NCBI GenBank assembly: GCA_963755085.1 | Contig: CAVWIN010000003.1 | Coordinates: 275,498 to 339,497 of the forward strand | Reading direction: 5' to 3' | Length of the DNA stretch: 64,000 bases | DNA from: JACVRM01 sp963755085 | GTDB lineage: Bacteria; Actinomycetota; Thermoleophilia; Gaiellales; Gaiellaceae | Shown: positions 24,341 through 32,217 of the stretch, piece after piece | Layout: the number at the start of each line of letters is the position of its first letter | Position numbering within the stretch: position 1 is the first letter of the stretch | The notes under the pieces: model-generated | Databases searched by the model: none | Seen by the model: only the letters and a program-made list of their open reading frames with translations | What the model was told of the DNA's origin: nothing | Position numbers and translations under genes: made by a program

Positions 24341-25117
24341 CTACATGCCCATCGAGTGGTAGCCGGAGTCGACGTACAGCGTCGTCCCGGTCACGTTGCG
24401 CGCGTCGTCCGAGAGCAGGTAGGCCGCGCCGGCGGCCACGTCGTCCGCGTCGATGTGGCGGTGGAGCGGCGCGCGCTCCTCGACGATCGCCTCCATCGTC
24501 GGGAAGCCCGCGATCGAGCGCGCCGCGAGCGTGCGCACCGGGCCGGCCGAGACGGCGTTCACGCGCGTCCCGCTCTCGCCGAGATCCCAGGCCAGGTAGC
24601 GGACGGACGCGTCGAGCGACGCCTTGGCGACACCCATCACGTTGTAGTGCGGCACGATGCGCTCGCCGCCGAGGTAGGTCATCGTCACGATCGAGCCGCC
24701 GCCGCGCTCGCGCATCAGCGGCTCCGCCGCGTGCGCGCACGCGACCAGCGAGTACGCGCTGACGTCGTGGGCGAGCCAGAAGCGGTCGCGCGGCGTGTCG
24801 ATGAACCGGCCCTCGAGATCCTCCGCCGCGGCGAAGGCGACCGAGTGCACGAGCAGGTCGAGCCCGCCGAGCGCCTCGGCCGAATCGGCGACGACCCGCT
24901 CGACGTCGGCATCGGAGCGCACGTCGCACTCGGCGACGAGCGGCGACGAAACGGTCTCGGCGAGATCGCGGACGCTCTTCTCGATGCGCTCGCCCTGGAA
25001 GGTGAATGCGAGCTGCGCCCCCTCCTCCGCCAGGCGCCGCGCGATCGCCCACGCGATCGACCGCTTGTTCGCGACACCGAGGACGAGCCCGGTCTTGCCT
25101 TCGAAGCGTCCGGCCAC
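24341..25117 (-). CDS. fabI: Enoyl-[acyl-carrier-protein] reductase (NADH)
   Basis: FabI catalyses the last reduction of each fatty-acid elongation cycle. The 258-residue SDR-type protein has the diagnostic LVLGVANKRSIAWAIA start, the LLVHSVAFAAAEDLEG segment and a catalytic YNVMGVAK (Tyr-x6-Lys). Its C-terminal VTGTTLYVDSGYHSMGM is typical of FabI. I chose GTG 25117 because a TAGACT -10 box ends seven bases upstream and the family normally starts just before LEGK. An ATG at 25135 would add six residues. Confidence 0.95.
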   Translation of the reverse strand: MAGRFEGKTGLVLGVANKRSIAWAIARRLAEEGAQLAFTFQGERIEKSVRDLAETVSSPLVAECDVRSDADVERVVADSAEALGGLDLLVHSVAFAAAEDLEGRFIDTPRDRFWLAHDVSAYSLVACAHAAEPLMRERGGGSIVTMTYLGGERIVPHYNVMGVAKASLDASVRYLAWDLGESGTRVNAVSAGPVRTLAARSIAGFPTMEAIVEERAPLHRHIDADDVAAGAAYLLSDDARNVTGTTLYVDSGYHSMGM

Positions 25118-25124
25118 GGCGGCG

Positions 25125-25130
25125 AGTCTA
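25125..25130 (-). promoter_or_regulatory. -10 box (TAGACT) before fabI
   Basis: On the minus strand TAGACT plus seven bases leads to GTG 25117, the same hexamer as before ileS. It supports the GTG rather than the upstream ATG start. Confidence 0.45.
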
Positions 25131-25164
25131 AACATCCGGGTTTTTCCTGCCGGTTTCTCCGCTA

Positions 25165-28100
25165 ATGTCTTGGCACTTGCGGGGTCGGGTCATCTGTATC
25201 GCAGCATTCGTAGCGCTCGTGGCCACGACCGGCGCGTCGGCTGCGCTTATCCGCATCCAGCCCCGGGGGGTCGGGGAGGTCGCGGTCCCGCGCGTCCGGG
25301 CCGGCCACCTCTGGATCCCGCCGCAGCAGTCCTCGCACCGGATCCGCGTGATCGCCACGCTCCGGCTGCCGCCGCTCGCGGCGGCGCGCGGCAACTCGTT
25401 CGCGTTCGCCGGGCCGTTCCGGCGGCTCGACGTCCAGGCGGCAAGCTCGAAGGCGTACATGGCGACGCTCGCGAAAGCCCAGGCCGTGGCGGTCGCGCAG
25501 GTCAAGGCCGCGATCCCGGCTGCGCGCATCCAGGAGCACTACCGGATCCTGCTCGACGGCTTCACCGTGAACCTGCCGGTCTCGAAGCTGCCGACGCTGC
25601 GGAAGCTCGGGGTGGTGCACAAGCTCTACCCGAGCCTCCAGTACACGGAGAACCTGAACAAGAGCCCCGCGATCATCGGCGCCACGCAGTTCACGGCGGC
25701 GACGGGCGCGACGGGCGCGGGCGTCAAGGTCGGCGTCGTCGACGACGGCATCGACGAGACGAACCCGTTCTTCAACCCGGCCGGCTACCAGTACCCGGCG
25801 GGCTTCCCGAAGGGCGGGCTCAAGTGGACGACGCCGAAGGTGATCGTCGCCCGCGCCTACCCGGGGCCGGGCTCCGGCCGTGCCGGGCGCCTCCCCGTCG
25901 ACCCGAAGGCGTCATTCCACGCGACGCACGTCTCGGGGATCATCGCCGGCAACGCCAACACGACCGCCCCGGCCGGCCGCGACCACCCGCTGACGACCGG
26001 CCTCTCCGGCGTCGCGCCGCGCGCCTGGCTCGGCAACTACCGCGTCTTCAACGCGCCGACTCCGATCGGCAACGTCGCCAACACGCCCGAGATCGTGAAG
26101 GCGTTCGAGGATGCCGTCTCCGACGGCATGAACGTCATCAACTTCTCCGGCGGCGGCCCGCAGACAGACCCGATCAACGACGCGATGTACGAGGCGGTCA
26201 CGAACGTCGTGAACGCCGGCGTCGTGCCCGTCATCTCGGCCGGCAACGACCGCGAGGACTTCGGCCTCGGCACCGCCGGGTCGCCGAGCACCGCGCCGGA
26301 CGCCATCTCCGTCGCGGCGGTCTCCAACAACCAGGTCTTCTCGCCCGCGCTGAGCGTGACCGCGCCGAACGCGCCCGCGTCGCTCGCGCACGTCGGCTTC
26401 CAGCCGGCCGGCGGCGTGCTGACGCCCGCGTCCTGGCAGACGGCGAACGAGACGCTGGTCGACGTCGGCTCCCTGACCGACAGCCAGGGCCGGCCGATCG
26501 ACCCCAAGCTCTGCGGCACCGACCCGACGGATCCGAGCGGGCTGACCACGCCGCTGCGCGGCACGCCGCTCAAGGGCGCGATCGCGCTCGTCAACCGCGG
26601 CACGTGCAGCTTCGTGTCCAAGGCGGGGCGGGCCGTCGCCGCCGGCGCGATCGGCGTCGTGGTCGTCGACAACCGCGCCGGCGAGCCGAACCCGATCCCG
26701 ATCCAGCTCCAGGTGCCGGCCGGGATGATCGGCCAGGCGGACGCCGCCACGCTGCGCGGCTACCTGGCCGCGACAGGCGGCCGCACGACCATCCGCATCT
26801 CCCGCTCGTTCGAGGACATCCCGACGGGGCGGAGCGGCGTGATCACCAGCTTCTCGTCGGCCGGGCCGACCGCGTACGAGCACGCGATGAAGCCGGACCT
26901 GGCCGCGCCGGGCGGCGCGATCCTCTCGTCGACCCTGCCGAACGCCGGCGGGCCGTTCGCCGTCTTCGACGGGACGAGCATGTCGGCGCCGCACGTGTCG
27001 GGCGCGGCCGCGCTTCTTCTGCAGCGGCACCCCGACTGGACGCCGCACGAGATCAAGTCGGCGCTCATGTCCACGGCGGGCCCGGCCTGGGGCGACTCCG
27101 CCCGGGCGCAGGAGGCATCCGTCCTGCTCGAGGGCGCCGGTCTCGTCAACGTCCAGGCGGCCGACACCCCGCGCATCTTCACCGACCCGGGCTCGCTCTC
27201 CTACGGCTATGTCCACCCCGCATCGCGCGCGGCGAGCAGCACGCTGCTCCTCGCCGTCCAGGACGCCGGCGGCGGCGCCGGGACGTGGAGCGTGACCGTG
27301 CAGCCCCAGTCCGCGAGCGACGGGACGGCAGTCGACGCGCCGCCGGTCGTGACCGTCCCGCCGGGCGGGACGACGACGCTGGCCGTGACCGCGCGAGCCG
27401 CCCAGGGCTCGCCGACGGGTGACGACTACGGCTTCCTGCTCCTCAAGCAGGGCGCGATCACGCGCCGCATCCCCTACGGGTTCTTCGTCACCACCCCGCA
27501 ACTCGCGCTGGACAGCCCGCCGAAGCCGATCGCGAAGCTCCAGGTCGGCACGACCGGGGTCGGCGCCGATCGCGTCGACGTCTACCGCTGGCCCGGATCG
27601 CCCTTCGGCCCACCTGCGACGTACACCGGCCAGCAGGTGGACGAGGGCGGCGCCGAGCGCCTCTACTCGATGCACGTTGAGGAGCCTGTCTTGAACTTCG
27701 GCGCCGCGGTCGTCGCCTCGAGCCCCGGCTCGCTCGTCGACCCCTGGCTGCTCGGCTCGGTGGACGAGAACGACGTCCAGGGCTACGACGGCACGCCGGT
27801 GAACGTGAACTCGTTCACGTTCAACTACCAGGTCGACGTGGGCGCCGCCGGCGCGGTCTATGCGCGGCCGAAGACGTACTACTTCTCGATCGACTCGCCG
27901 ACGCTACCGGCCGTCAACCAGACCGTCGGCGGCCAGTACCTGCTCCGCTCGTGGGTGAACGACGTCACGCCGCCGGTCGCCTCGCTCGTGACCCGGAAGG
28001 TCGCCGCGGGGCGCCCGACGCTGGTCGTCCGCATCCACGACCCGCAGCCGAAGCCGGGCAGCGAGTCCGGCGTCGACCCCACGTCGATCGTGCTCTCCTA

Positions 28101-28599
28101 CCGGAACGTGCTGCTCGCAGCCTCGGCGTACGACTCGACGAGCGGCCTCGCCGTATTCGGCATGCCGGCGCAGGCGCCGCCGATCCCGGCCAAGGCGATC
28201 CCGGCCACCATCGTCGCCTCCGACTTCCAGGAGTCGAAGAACATCCTCACGCCGGGCGGCTCGATCCTGCCGAACACGACCTTCCGCCGGGTCACGATTC
28301 GCGGCACCGCCGGCCCGGCCGCCACGTGGATCTACCCGCGCAAGAACGCCTGCCTGGGGCCGGAGGCGAAGCTCGTCGTCGCCGCCAGCTCGGTCGGCAA
28401 GATCACCGGCGTGAGCTTCGCGTACGACGGCCACCCGATCGTCACCGCAACTCAGGCGAACGCCGGCCTCTACGCCGCGACGTGGCTGACCAGCCGGTCG
28501 CCGCTCGGGCGGCACACGCTCACCGCGACGGTGGTCGGCAGCGGCGGCCAGCGGGCGACGATCAAGCGCGTCGCGCGCGTCTGCTCGCGGAAGAACTAG
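25165..28599 (+). CDS. Secreted subtilisin-family (S8) serine protease with PA domain
   Basis: An 1144-residue exported protease. It has a signal peptide (about 7-27, ICIAAFVALVATTGASA) and an inhibitor-like propeptide (about 55-165). The catalytic triad motifs are VGVVDDGIDE (Asp), HATHVSGIIAGN (His) and GTSMSAPHVSGAAALL (Ser). A protease-associated domain (LKGAIALVNRGTCSFVSKAG) sits between the His and Ser motifs, as in vacuolar or lactocepin-like subtilases. About 500 C-terminal residues form beta-rich, Fn3-like domains ending in a short basic tail. There is no sorting motif, so it is probably released. It diverges from fabI with a 47-bp gap. Confidence 0.93.
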   Translation: MSWHLRGRVICIAAFVALVATTGASAALIRIQPRGVGEVAVPRVRAGHLWIPPQQSSHRIRVIATLRLPPLAAARGNSFAFAGPFRRLDVQAASSKAYMATLAKAQAVAVAQVKAAIPAARIQEHYRILLDGFTVNLPVSKLPTLRKLGVVHKLYPSLQYTENLNKSPAIIGATQFTAATGATGAGVKVGVVDDGIDETNPFFNPAGYQYPAGFPKGGLKWTTPKVIVARAYPGPGSGRAGRLPVDPKASFHATHVSGIIAGNANTTAPAGRDHPLTTGLSGVAPRAWLGNYRVFNAPTPIGNVANTPEIVKAFEDAVSDGMNVINFSGGGPQTDPINDAMYEAVTNVVNAGVVPVISAGNDREDFGLGTAGSPSTAPDAISVAAVSNNQVFSPALSVTAPNAPASLAHVGFQPAGGVLTPASWQTANETLVDVGSLTDSQGRPIDPKLCGTDPTDPSGLTTPLRGTPLKGAIALVNRGTCSFVSKAGRAVAAGAIGVVVVDNRAGEPNPIPIQLQVPAGMIGQADAATLRGYLAATGGRTTIRISRSFEDIPTGRSGVITSFSSAGPTAYEHAMKPDLAAPGGAILSSTLPNAGGPFAVFDGTSMSAPHVSGAAALLLQRHPDWTPHEIKSALMSTAGPAWGDSARAQEASVLLEGAGLVNVQAADTPRIFTDPGSLSYGYVHPASRAASSTLLLAVQDAGGGAGTWSVTVQPQSASDGTAVDAPPVVTVPPGGTTTLAVTARAAQGSPTGDDYGFLLLKQGAITRRIPYGFFVTTPQLALDSPPKPIAKLQVGTTGVGADRVDVYRWPGSPFGPPATYTGQQVDEGGAERLYSMHVEEPVLNFGAAVVASSPGSLVDPWLLGSVDENDVQGYDGTPVNVNSFTFNYQVDVGAAGAVYARPKTYYFSIDSPTLPAVNQTVGGQYLLRSWVNDVTPPVASLVTRKVAAGRPTLVVRIHDPQPKPGSESGVDPTSIVLSYRNVLLAASAYDSTSGLAVFGMPAQAPPIPAKAIPATIVASDFQESKNILTPGGSILPNTTFRRVTIRGTAGPAATWIYPRKNACLGPEAKLVVAASSVGKITGVSFAYDGHPIVTATQANAGLYAATWLTSRSPLGRHTLTATVVGSGGQRATIKRVARVCSRKN

Positions 28600-28610
28600 A
28601 CCCTCAGGAC

Positions 28611-29372
28611 ATTCGCCGCGTAGCCGTCATCACCGGGGGATCGACCGGCATCGGTGAGGCGATCGCGCGCCGGCTCGCCGGGCGCGGCTGGCTGACGGTA
28701 CTCGTCGCGCGCCGCGAGGAGCTGCTGCGCCCGCTCGCCGAGGAGCTCGACGGGGAATACGAGCTGTGCGACGTCGGCGACCGCGAGGCGGTCGATCGCA
28801 TGGCCGCCGCCGTCACCGAGCGCCACCCCGCGATCGGGATGCTCGTCAACAACGCAGGCATGCCCGGCCGCGGCGACTTCACGAAGCTGGACCCCGAGCG
28901 GATCGAGCGCGTCACCGACGTGAACTACCTCGGCACGGTGTGGTGCACGCGTGCGTTCCTGTCCGCGCTCGAGGCCGGGCGGCCGTCGCACATCGTCAAC
29001 ATCGTGTCCGTGGCCGGCACCGTCGCCTGGGGCCCGGCCGGCCCCTACGCGGCGTCCAAGCATGCGCAGCTCGCGTTCTCGCGCGGCCTCACGGGATCGC
29101 TGGCACCGCGCGGCATCAGCGTGCACACCGTCAACCCGGGCTTCGTCGAGTCCGAGACCTTCCCGCAGCGCGGCGTCCTCAGGAACCCGCTGCTCGAGCG
29201 GGCGGTCATCGACCCGCCGGACGTCGCCGCGGCGGTCATGCGCGCGGTCGACCGCAACCGCCGGGAGATCTTCGTGCCGCGCTGGTACCGCGTCGCGGCG
29301 ATCGCGCAGGCGCTCGTCCCCGGCCTGATGGCGCGCTTCTCGGGCTCCGGCGGCTCCAGATCCAAGCCCTAG
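28611..29372 (+). CDS. Short-chain dehydrogenase/reductase, apparent ATT start
   Basis: About 253 residues of a classical SDR: cofactor motif TGGSTGIG, the Asp/Arg region LVARREELL (which favours NADP), LVNNAGMPG, the catalytic Ser in IVSVAG and YAASK (Tyr-x3-Lys). The substrate is unknown; the C-terminal helix (AAIAQALVPGLMARF) could touch membrane. Translation should start at or near RRVAVITGG. No ATG, GTG or TTG is present there, but ATT at 28611 is in frame and gives a normal-length N-terminus. The stop codon lies inside the target duplication of the adjacent IS element. Confidence 0.85.
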   Translation: MRRVAVITGGSTGIGEAIARRLAGRGWLTVLVARREELLRPLAEELDGEYELCDVGDREAVDRMAAAVTERHPAIGMLVNNAGMPGRGDFTKLDPERIERVTDVNYLGTVWCTRAFLSALEAGRPSHIVNIVSVAGTVAWGPAGPYAASKHAQLAFSRGLTGSLAPRGISVHTVNPGFVESETFPQRGVLRNPLLERAVIDPPDVAAAVMRAVDRNRREIFVPRWYRVAAIAQALVPGLMARFSGSGGSRSKP

Positions 29373-29373
29373 T

Positions 29374-29399
29374 TGTCCTGCCTACACAGGTTGTGAACG
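29374..29399 (+). repeat. IS481 left terminal inverted repeat
   Basis: It begins TGTCCTGCCTAC and ends GTTGTGAACG. It matches the right end at 21 of 26 positions when that is read on the other strand. Confidence 0.9.
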
Positions 29400-29470
29400 G
29401 CTGAGGGATCTATCCGGCCCTCCTTCGAGGCTGCGGGTCTGCCAGGACTCACTCCCGAAGGAGGGCTCGG

Positions 29471-30427
29471 ATGTATCTGCACGCTAATGCGAAGCTCGGA
29501 TTGGCTGGCCGGTTCGCGCTGGTCCGCGCGGTCGAGACTGGTCTCTCGCTGAAGGCGGCCGCGGCCGCCTTCAGCGTGTCGCCGGCGACGGCGCATCGGT
29601 GGTGGCACCGCTGGCTCGACGGCGGACGTCAGGCGGGCGCCTTGCTGGATCGCTCGAGCCGTCCGCGCTGCTCGCCTCGGCTGCTCGCGGTCGAGCAGCA
29701 GGAGCGGATCTGCGACTGTCGCCGCCAGACTGGCTGGGGGCCGCGTTTGGTCGCCGGCGCGACCGGCTTCGCGCACTCGACGGTCTGGAAGGTGCTGCGC
29801 CGCAACGGCCTTTCGCGGCGCGCAGCCGCGGTCAAGGAGGCGGCCAACGGCTACGAGTGGCCATGTCCGGGCGATCTATTGCACATGGACACGAGCCGCT
29901 ACGCGCGTTTCCGTCAGCCCGGCCACCGGGTGACTGGCGACCGTTCGCATACCAGCGGCGGCTGGATGCGGCCCGAGACGAGGGTCGGCTACGACTTCGC
30001 CCACGCGGTCGTCGACGACCACTCCCGGCTCGCCTACGTGGAGCTCCACGCCGACGAGAAGGCCACGACGGTCACGGCTTTCGTCGAACACGCGCTCGCC
30101 TTCTTCGCCCAGCACGGAATCGTCGCTAGGCGGCTGATGACCGACAACGGCTACAGCTACGTCAAGAACCGCACGCTGCGCGAGCTGCTCACGAGCCGCG
30201 GCATCCGCCATCTGACGACCAAGCCGTACCGGCCGCGTACCAACGGGAAGGTCGAGCGCTTCCACCAAACGATGGCCCGCGAATGGGCATACGGGCTCGC
30301 CTACCGCTCACACAACCACCGCAACGCCGCCCTGCCACACTGGCTCGACCACTACAACACACGCCGACCACACAGCTCGATCGGAGACCGACCCCCGATC
30401 AGCCGCGTTCACAACGTCCGTGGGTAG
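29471..30427 (+). CDS. IS481-family DDE transposase
   Basis: A 318-residue transposase. The N-terminal HTH (about 15-50, LVRAVETGLSLKAAAAAFSV) is followed by an rve catalytic core. Candidate DDE residues are the Asp in LHMDTSRYARF, the Asp in RLMTDNGYSY and the Glu in NGKVERFHQTM. The end has the usual HYNTRRPHSSIG motif. It occupies nearly the whole element between the inverted repeats. No frameshift is needed for expression. Confidence 0.95.
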   Translation: MYLHANAKLGLAGRFALVRAVETGLSLKAAAAAFSVSPATAHRWWHRWLDGGRQAGALLDRSSRPRCSPRLLAVEQQERICDCRRQTGWGPRLVAGATGFAHSTVWKVLRRNGLSRRAAAVKEAANGYEWPCPGDLLHMDTSRYARFRQPGHRVTGDRSHTSGGWMRPETRVGYDFAHAVVDDHSRLAYVELHADEKATTVTAFVEHALAFFAQHGIVARRLMTDNGYSYVKNRTLRELLTSRGIRHLTTKPYRPRTNGKVERFHQTMAREWAYGLAYRSHNHRNAALPHWLDHYNTRRPHSSIGDRPPISRVHNVRG

Positions 30428-30431
30428 GACA
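30406..30431 (-). repeat. IS481 right terminal inverted repeat
   Basis: Read on the minus strand it begins TGTCCTACCCAC and ends GTTGTGAACG. It overlaps the last codons of the transposase, as is common in IS481. Confidence 0.9.
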
Positions 30432-30454
30432 CCTAGTTAGTGGCTGACAGCCAC

Positions 30455-30676
30455 TTAAGTCGTGCTGAGCGCGGCGAGCACCTCGCCGTCTTCGGGCCAG
30501 CGGCCCACGGCCTGTTTCGAAAAGACGACGCGGCCGTCCGCGATCACGTCGTACTGGCTCTTGCGGCCCTCGAGGGCCACCGCGTCGAAGCCCCTGGCGT
30601 TGAGCTCGGCCGCGAGACTCGCGGCCCGTTCGTCGTAGCCGTCTCAGACAGGGCAGTAGTGGATCTCCACGCGCAC
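30455..30676 (-). CDS. SelW/Rdx-like protein with CPVU motif, probable selenoprotein
   Basis: A 73-residue Rdx-family (SelW/SelT/SelH-like) thioredoxin-fold protein if the TGA at 30644-30646 is read as selenocysteine. The N-terminus reads MRVEIHYCPV then UGA (residue 11) then DGYDERAASL, giving the CxxU redox motif of SelW proteins. The rest matches the family: LNARGFDAVALEGRKSQYDV, DGRVVFSKQAVGRWPEDGEV. A hairpin 17 nt after the UGA with loop AGTCT fits a SECIS. GTG 30676 is preferred (30670 also possible). It lies 14 bp after a methyltransferase gene and is probably co-transcribed with it. Stop is TAA. Confidence 0.85.
30608..30626 (-). promoter_or_regulatory. Putative bacterial SECIS hairpin
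   Basis: On the minus strand GGCCGCG and CGCGGCC form a perfect 7-bp stem around AGTCT, close to the GGUCU loop of E. coli fdhF. It begins 17 nt downstream of the UGA, inside the coding region as bacterial SECIS elements are. Confidence 0.72.
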
Positions 30677-30690
30677 GAGGTGGATCCTAG

Positions 30691-31431
30691 TCATGCACCG
30701 TATGGGCGCTTCTCCAGCACGTACCAGCCGACCGTGGTCTGGTACGAGTCGTGGCCCGGGGCGAGCTGCTGGGCCCGCTCGCGCTCCGGGCCGGTGCAGC
30801 CCGCGAGGTCGAGGTACGAGCCGAGCCCGCGGTGCTCCTCGAGCAACTCGTCGCGGACGACGACGAGGTTGTTGGCCTCGAAGAGGCCGCGCAGGTCCTG
30901 GTCGGTCAGCGCGCGCACGTGCGACGGGTCGCGGGCTGCCTCGAAGCGGTTCAGCTCGAGCGCGGCGAGCGGATCGAGCGGGGCCACCTGGTCGACGATC
31001 AAGAGCGTGCCGCCGAGGCGCGTCACGCGCGTCATCTCGGCCATCGCGAGCTCCGGGCGCGCGGTGTGGTGCAGCACCATCAACGAGCCGGTCAGGTCGA
31101 AGCTGTCATCCGGAAACGCCAGCCTCGTGAGGTCGCCCTCGACGAACGTCACGTTCGGCGCCGCTGCGCCCCGTGCGCGGCCCTCGTCGAGCAGCTCCGG
31201 GACCATGTCGACCGCGACCACCTCCCGGACGAGCGGTGCGAGCGCAAACGCGAGCGCGCCCGTGCCGGTACCGGCATCCAGAGCGCGCTCGGTGCCCAAC
31301 ATCGTGAGGAGGTGGCGAACGCGAGCGGCTAGGCGCTCGGCGCGCTCATCCGAGAGCCGTCCGACCGCGGCAGCCGTCTGGCTGAACCGCGATCGGACGG
31401 CCTCGTCATGCGACCCGTGGGAGGGATCCAT
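30691..31431 (-). CDS. Class I SAM-dependent methyltransferase (UbiE/Methyltransf_11-like)
   Basis: A 246-residue methyltransferase. SAM motif I is ALDAGTGTGALAFALAP, motif II region is VVAVDMVPELLDEGRARG, then VEGDLTRLAFPDDSFDL and the post-motif SLMVLHHTARPELAMAEMTR with a GGTLLIVD strand. The substrate is unknown. It sits just upstream of the SelW-like gene on the same strand (14-bp gap), so the two may be functionally related. ATG 31431 follows TACGCT by six bases. Confidence 0.9.
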   Translation of the reverse strand: MDPSHGSHDEAVRSRFSQTAAAVGRLSDERAERLAARVRHLLTMLGTERALDAGTGTGALAFALAPLVREVVAVDMVPELLDEGRARGAAAPNVTFVEGDLTRLAFPDDSFDLTGSLMVLHHTARPELAMAEMTRVTRLGGTLLIVDQVAPLDPLAALELNRFEAARDPSHVRALTDQDLRGLFEANNLVVVRDELLEEHRGLGSYLDLAGCTGPERERAQQLAPGHDSYQTTVGWYVLEKRPYGA

Positions 31432-31437
31432 GAAGCG

Positions 31438-31443
31438 AGCGTA
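31438..31443 (-). promoter_or_regulatory. -10 box (TACGCT) before the methyltransferase-SelW operon
   Basis: On the minus strand TACGCT is followed by CGCTTC and ATG 31431, a leaderless arrangement driving the methyltransferase and probably the SelW-like gene. Confidence 0.5.
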
Positions 31444-31745
31444 GTGCGTGGGAGGGTGCTGGGGGCGTGAGCAGTGCGGGCGGCGGACGCACCGGCCGTG
31501 GACACGACGGCGCGAGACCCCTCCGCGCCGTACACCGCAGCGGAGGCACGGCTGTCCCCCGGCCAGCCGCAGGCCCCGCGCCGCGTCATCGTGTCGGCCG
31601 GCGGAATGGGTCCGCCGCCCACGGTGAGCACCAGGCAGCCCGTGCGGGCCGGGCCACGCTGGCCTCCCCAACCCCCCCAGGGCCGGATGGCCGGATACGC
31701 CTGAAGGGTGCTCACGCATCCTGAGACGCGCGAGCCGCCAGGTCC
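31444..31745. other. Non-coding stretch with a distant 9-bp inverted repeat
   Basis: I see no convincing gene. GTGAGCACC (31624-31632) and GGTGCTCAC (31707-31715) are inverted copies 74 bp apart. The adjoining segment is C/G-homopolymer rich. Nothing else is recognisable. Confidence 0.3.
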
Positions 31746-32168
31746 TCACATCACTTCGGGACCGGGGTTGTGAAATTTCCTGGACCCCCGCTCTCGTCGG
31801 GCGGGATGAGGGGTCGGGCGGCGCGGCCGGTTGACCGGCGTGGTCGTCGTCTGCGACGTGGTGGCGGTCGAGCTGCCGCCGGTCGTCGTGGTGTTGGGCG
31901 TGGTCGTGCCGGGCTCGGTCCCGGGTGGGGTCGGCCCGTTGTTCGGCGGCGCGGCGATCTTCGCCGGCGAGAAGGCGCTGGCCGGGATGGGCGGCGCGAC
32001 GGCGGTCGAGCCGGTGACGATGAAGGGGCCGACGTGCACGGTGTCCGTCCACTTGCCGTGGTCGTGCGTGCGCAGGTGGAACCACCAGCTGCCGTAGCCG
32101 TGGCGGATGAGCTCGGCGATCCGCAATTCGTTGACGCGGTATTCCTCGGGAGCGAGGGAGCGAGCGTT
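31746..32168 (-). pseudogene. Remnant of a secreted beta-domain / Thr-Pro-rich protein
   Basis: The frame opens after a TGA and has no good start codon; TTG at 32126 is the only candidate. It contains WWFHLRTHDHGKWTDTVHVG followed by PFIV, which resembles the last strand set of Fn3/Ig-like repeats in exported actinobacterial proteins. A Thr/Pro/Gly-rich tail follows (NTTTTGGSSTATTSQTTTTP). The upstream part of such a protein is missing. A truncated pseudogene is the simplest reading, but I cannot exclude a short real gene. Confidence 0.4.
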
Positions 32169-32217
32169 CGCGGGTTGTATTGATCACGAAGGCTGAGACG
32201 GGGAAGCGGGCGCGTTC

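Larger units (their letters stand above)
29374..30431 (+). mobile_element. Complete IS481-family insertion sequence with 6-bp target duplication
   Basis: The 1058-bp element carries 26-bp imperfect terminal inverted repeats (21 of 26 match, both beginning TGTCCT and ending GTTGTGAACG) and one transposase gene. It is flanked on both sides by CCTAGT (29368-29373 and 30432-30437), a 6-bp target site duplication. The left copy includes the TAG stop of the SDR gene, so that gene keeps its stop codon. The intact ORF, ends and duplication point to a recent and possibly still active insertion. Confidence 0.93.
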
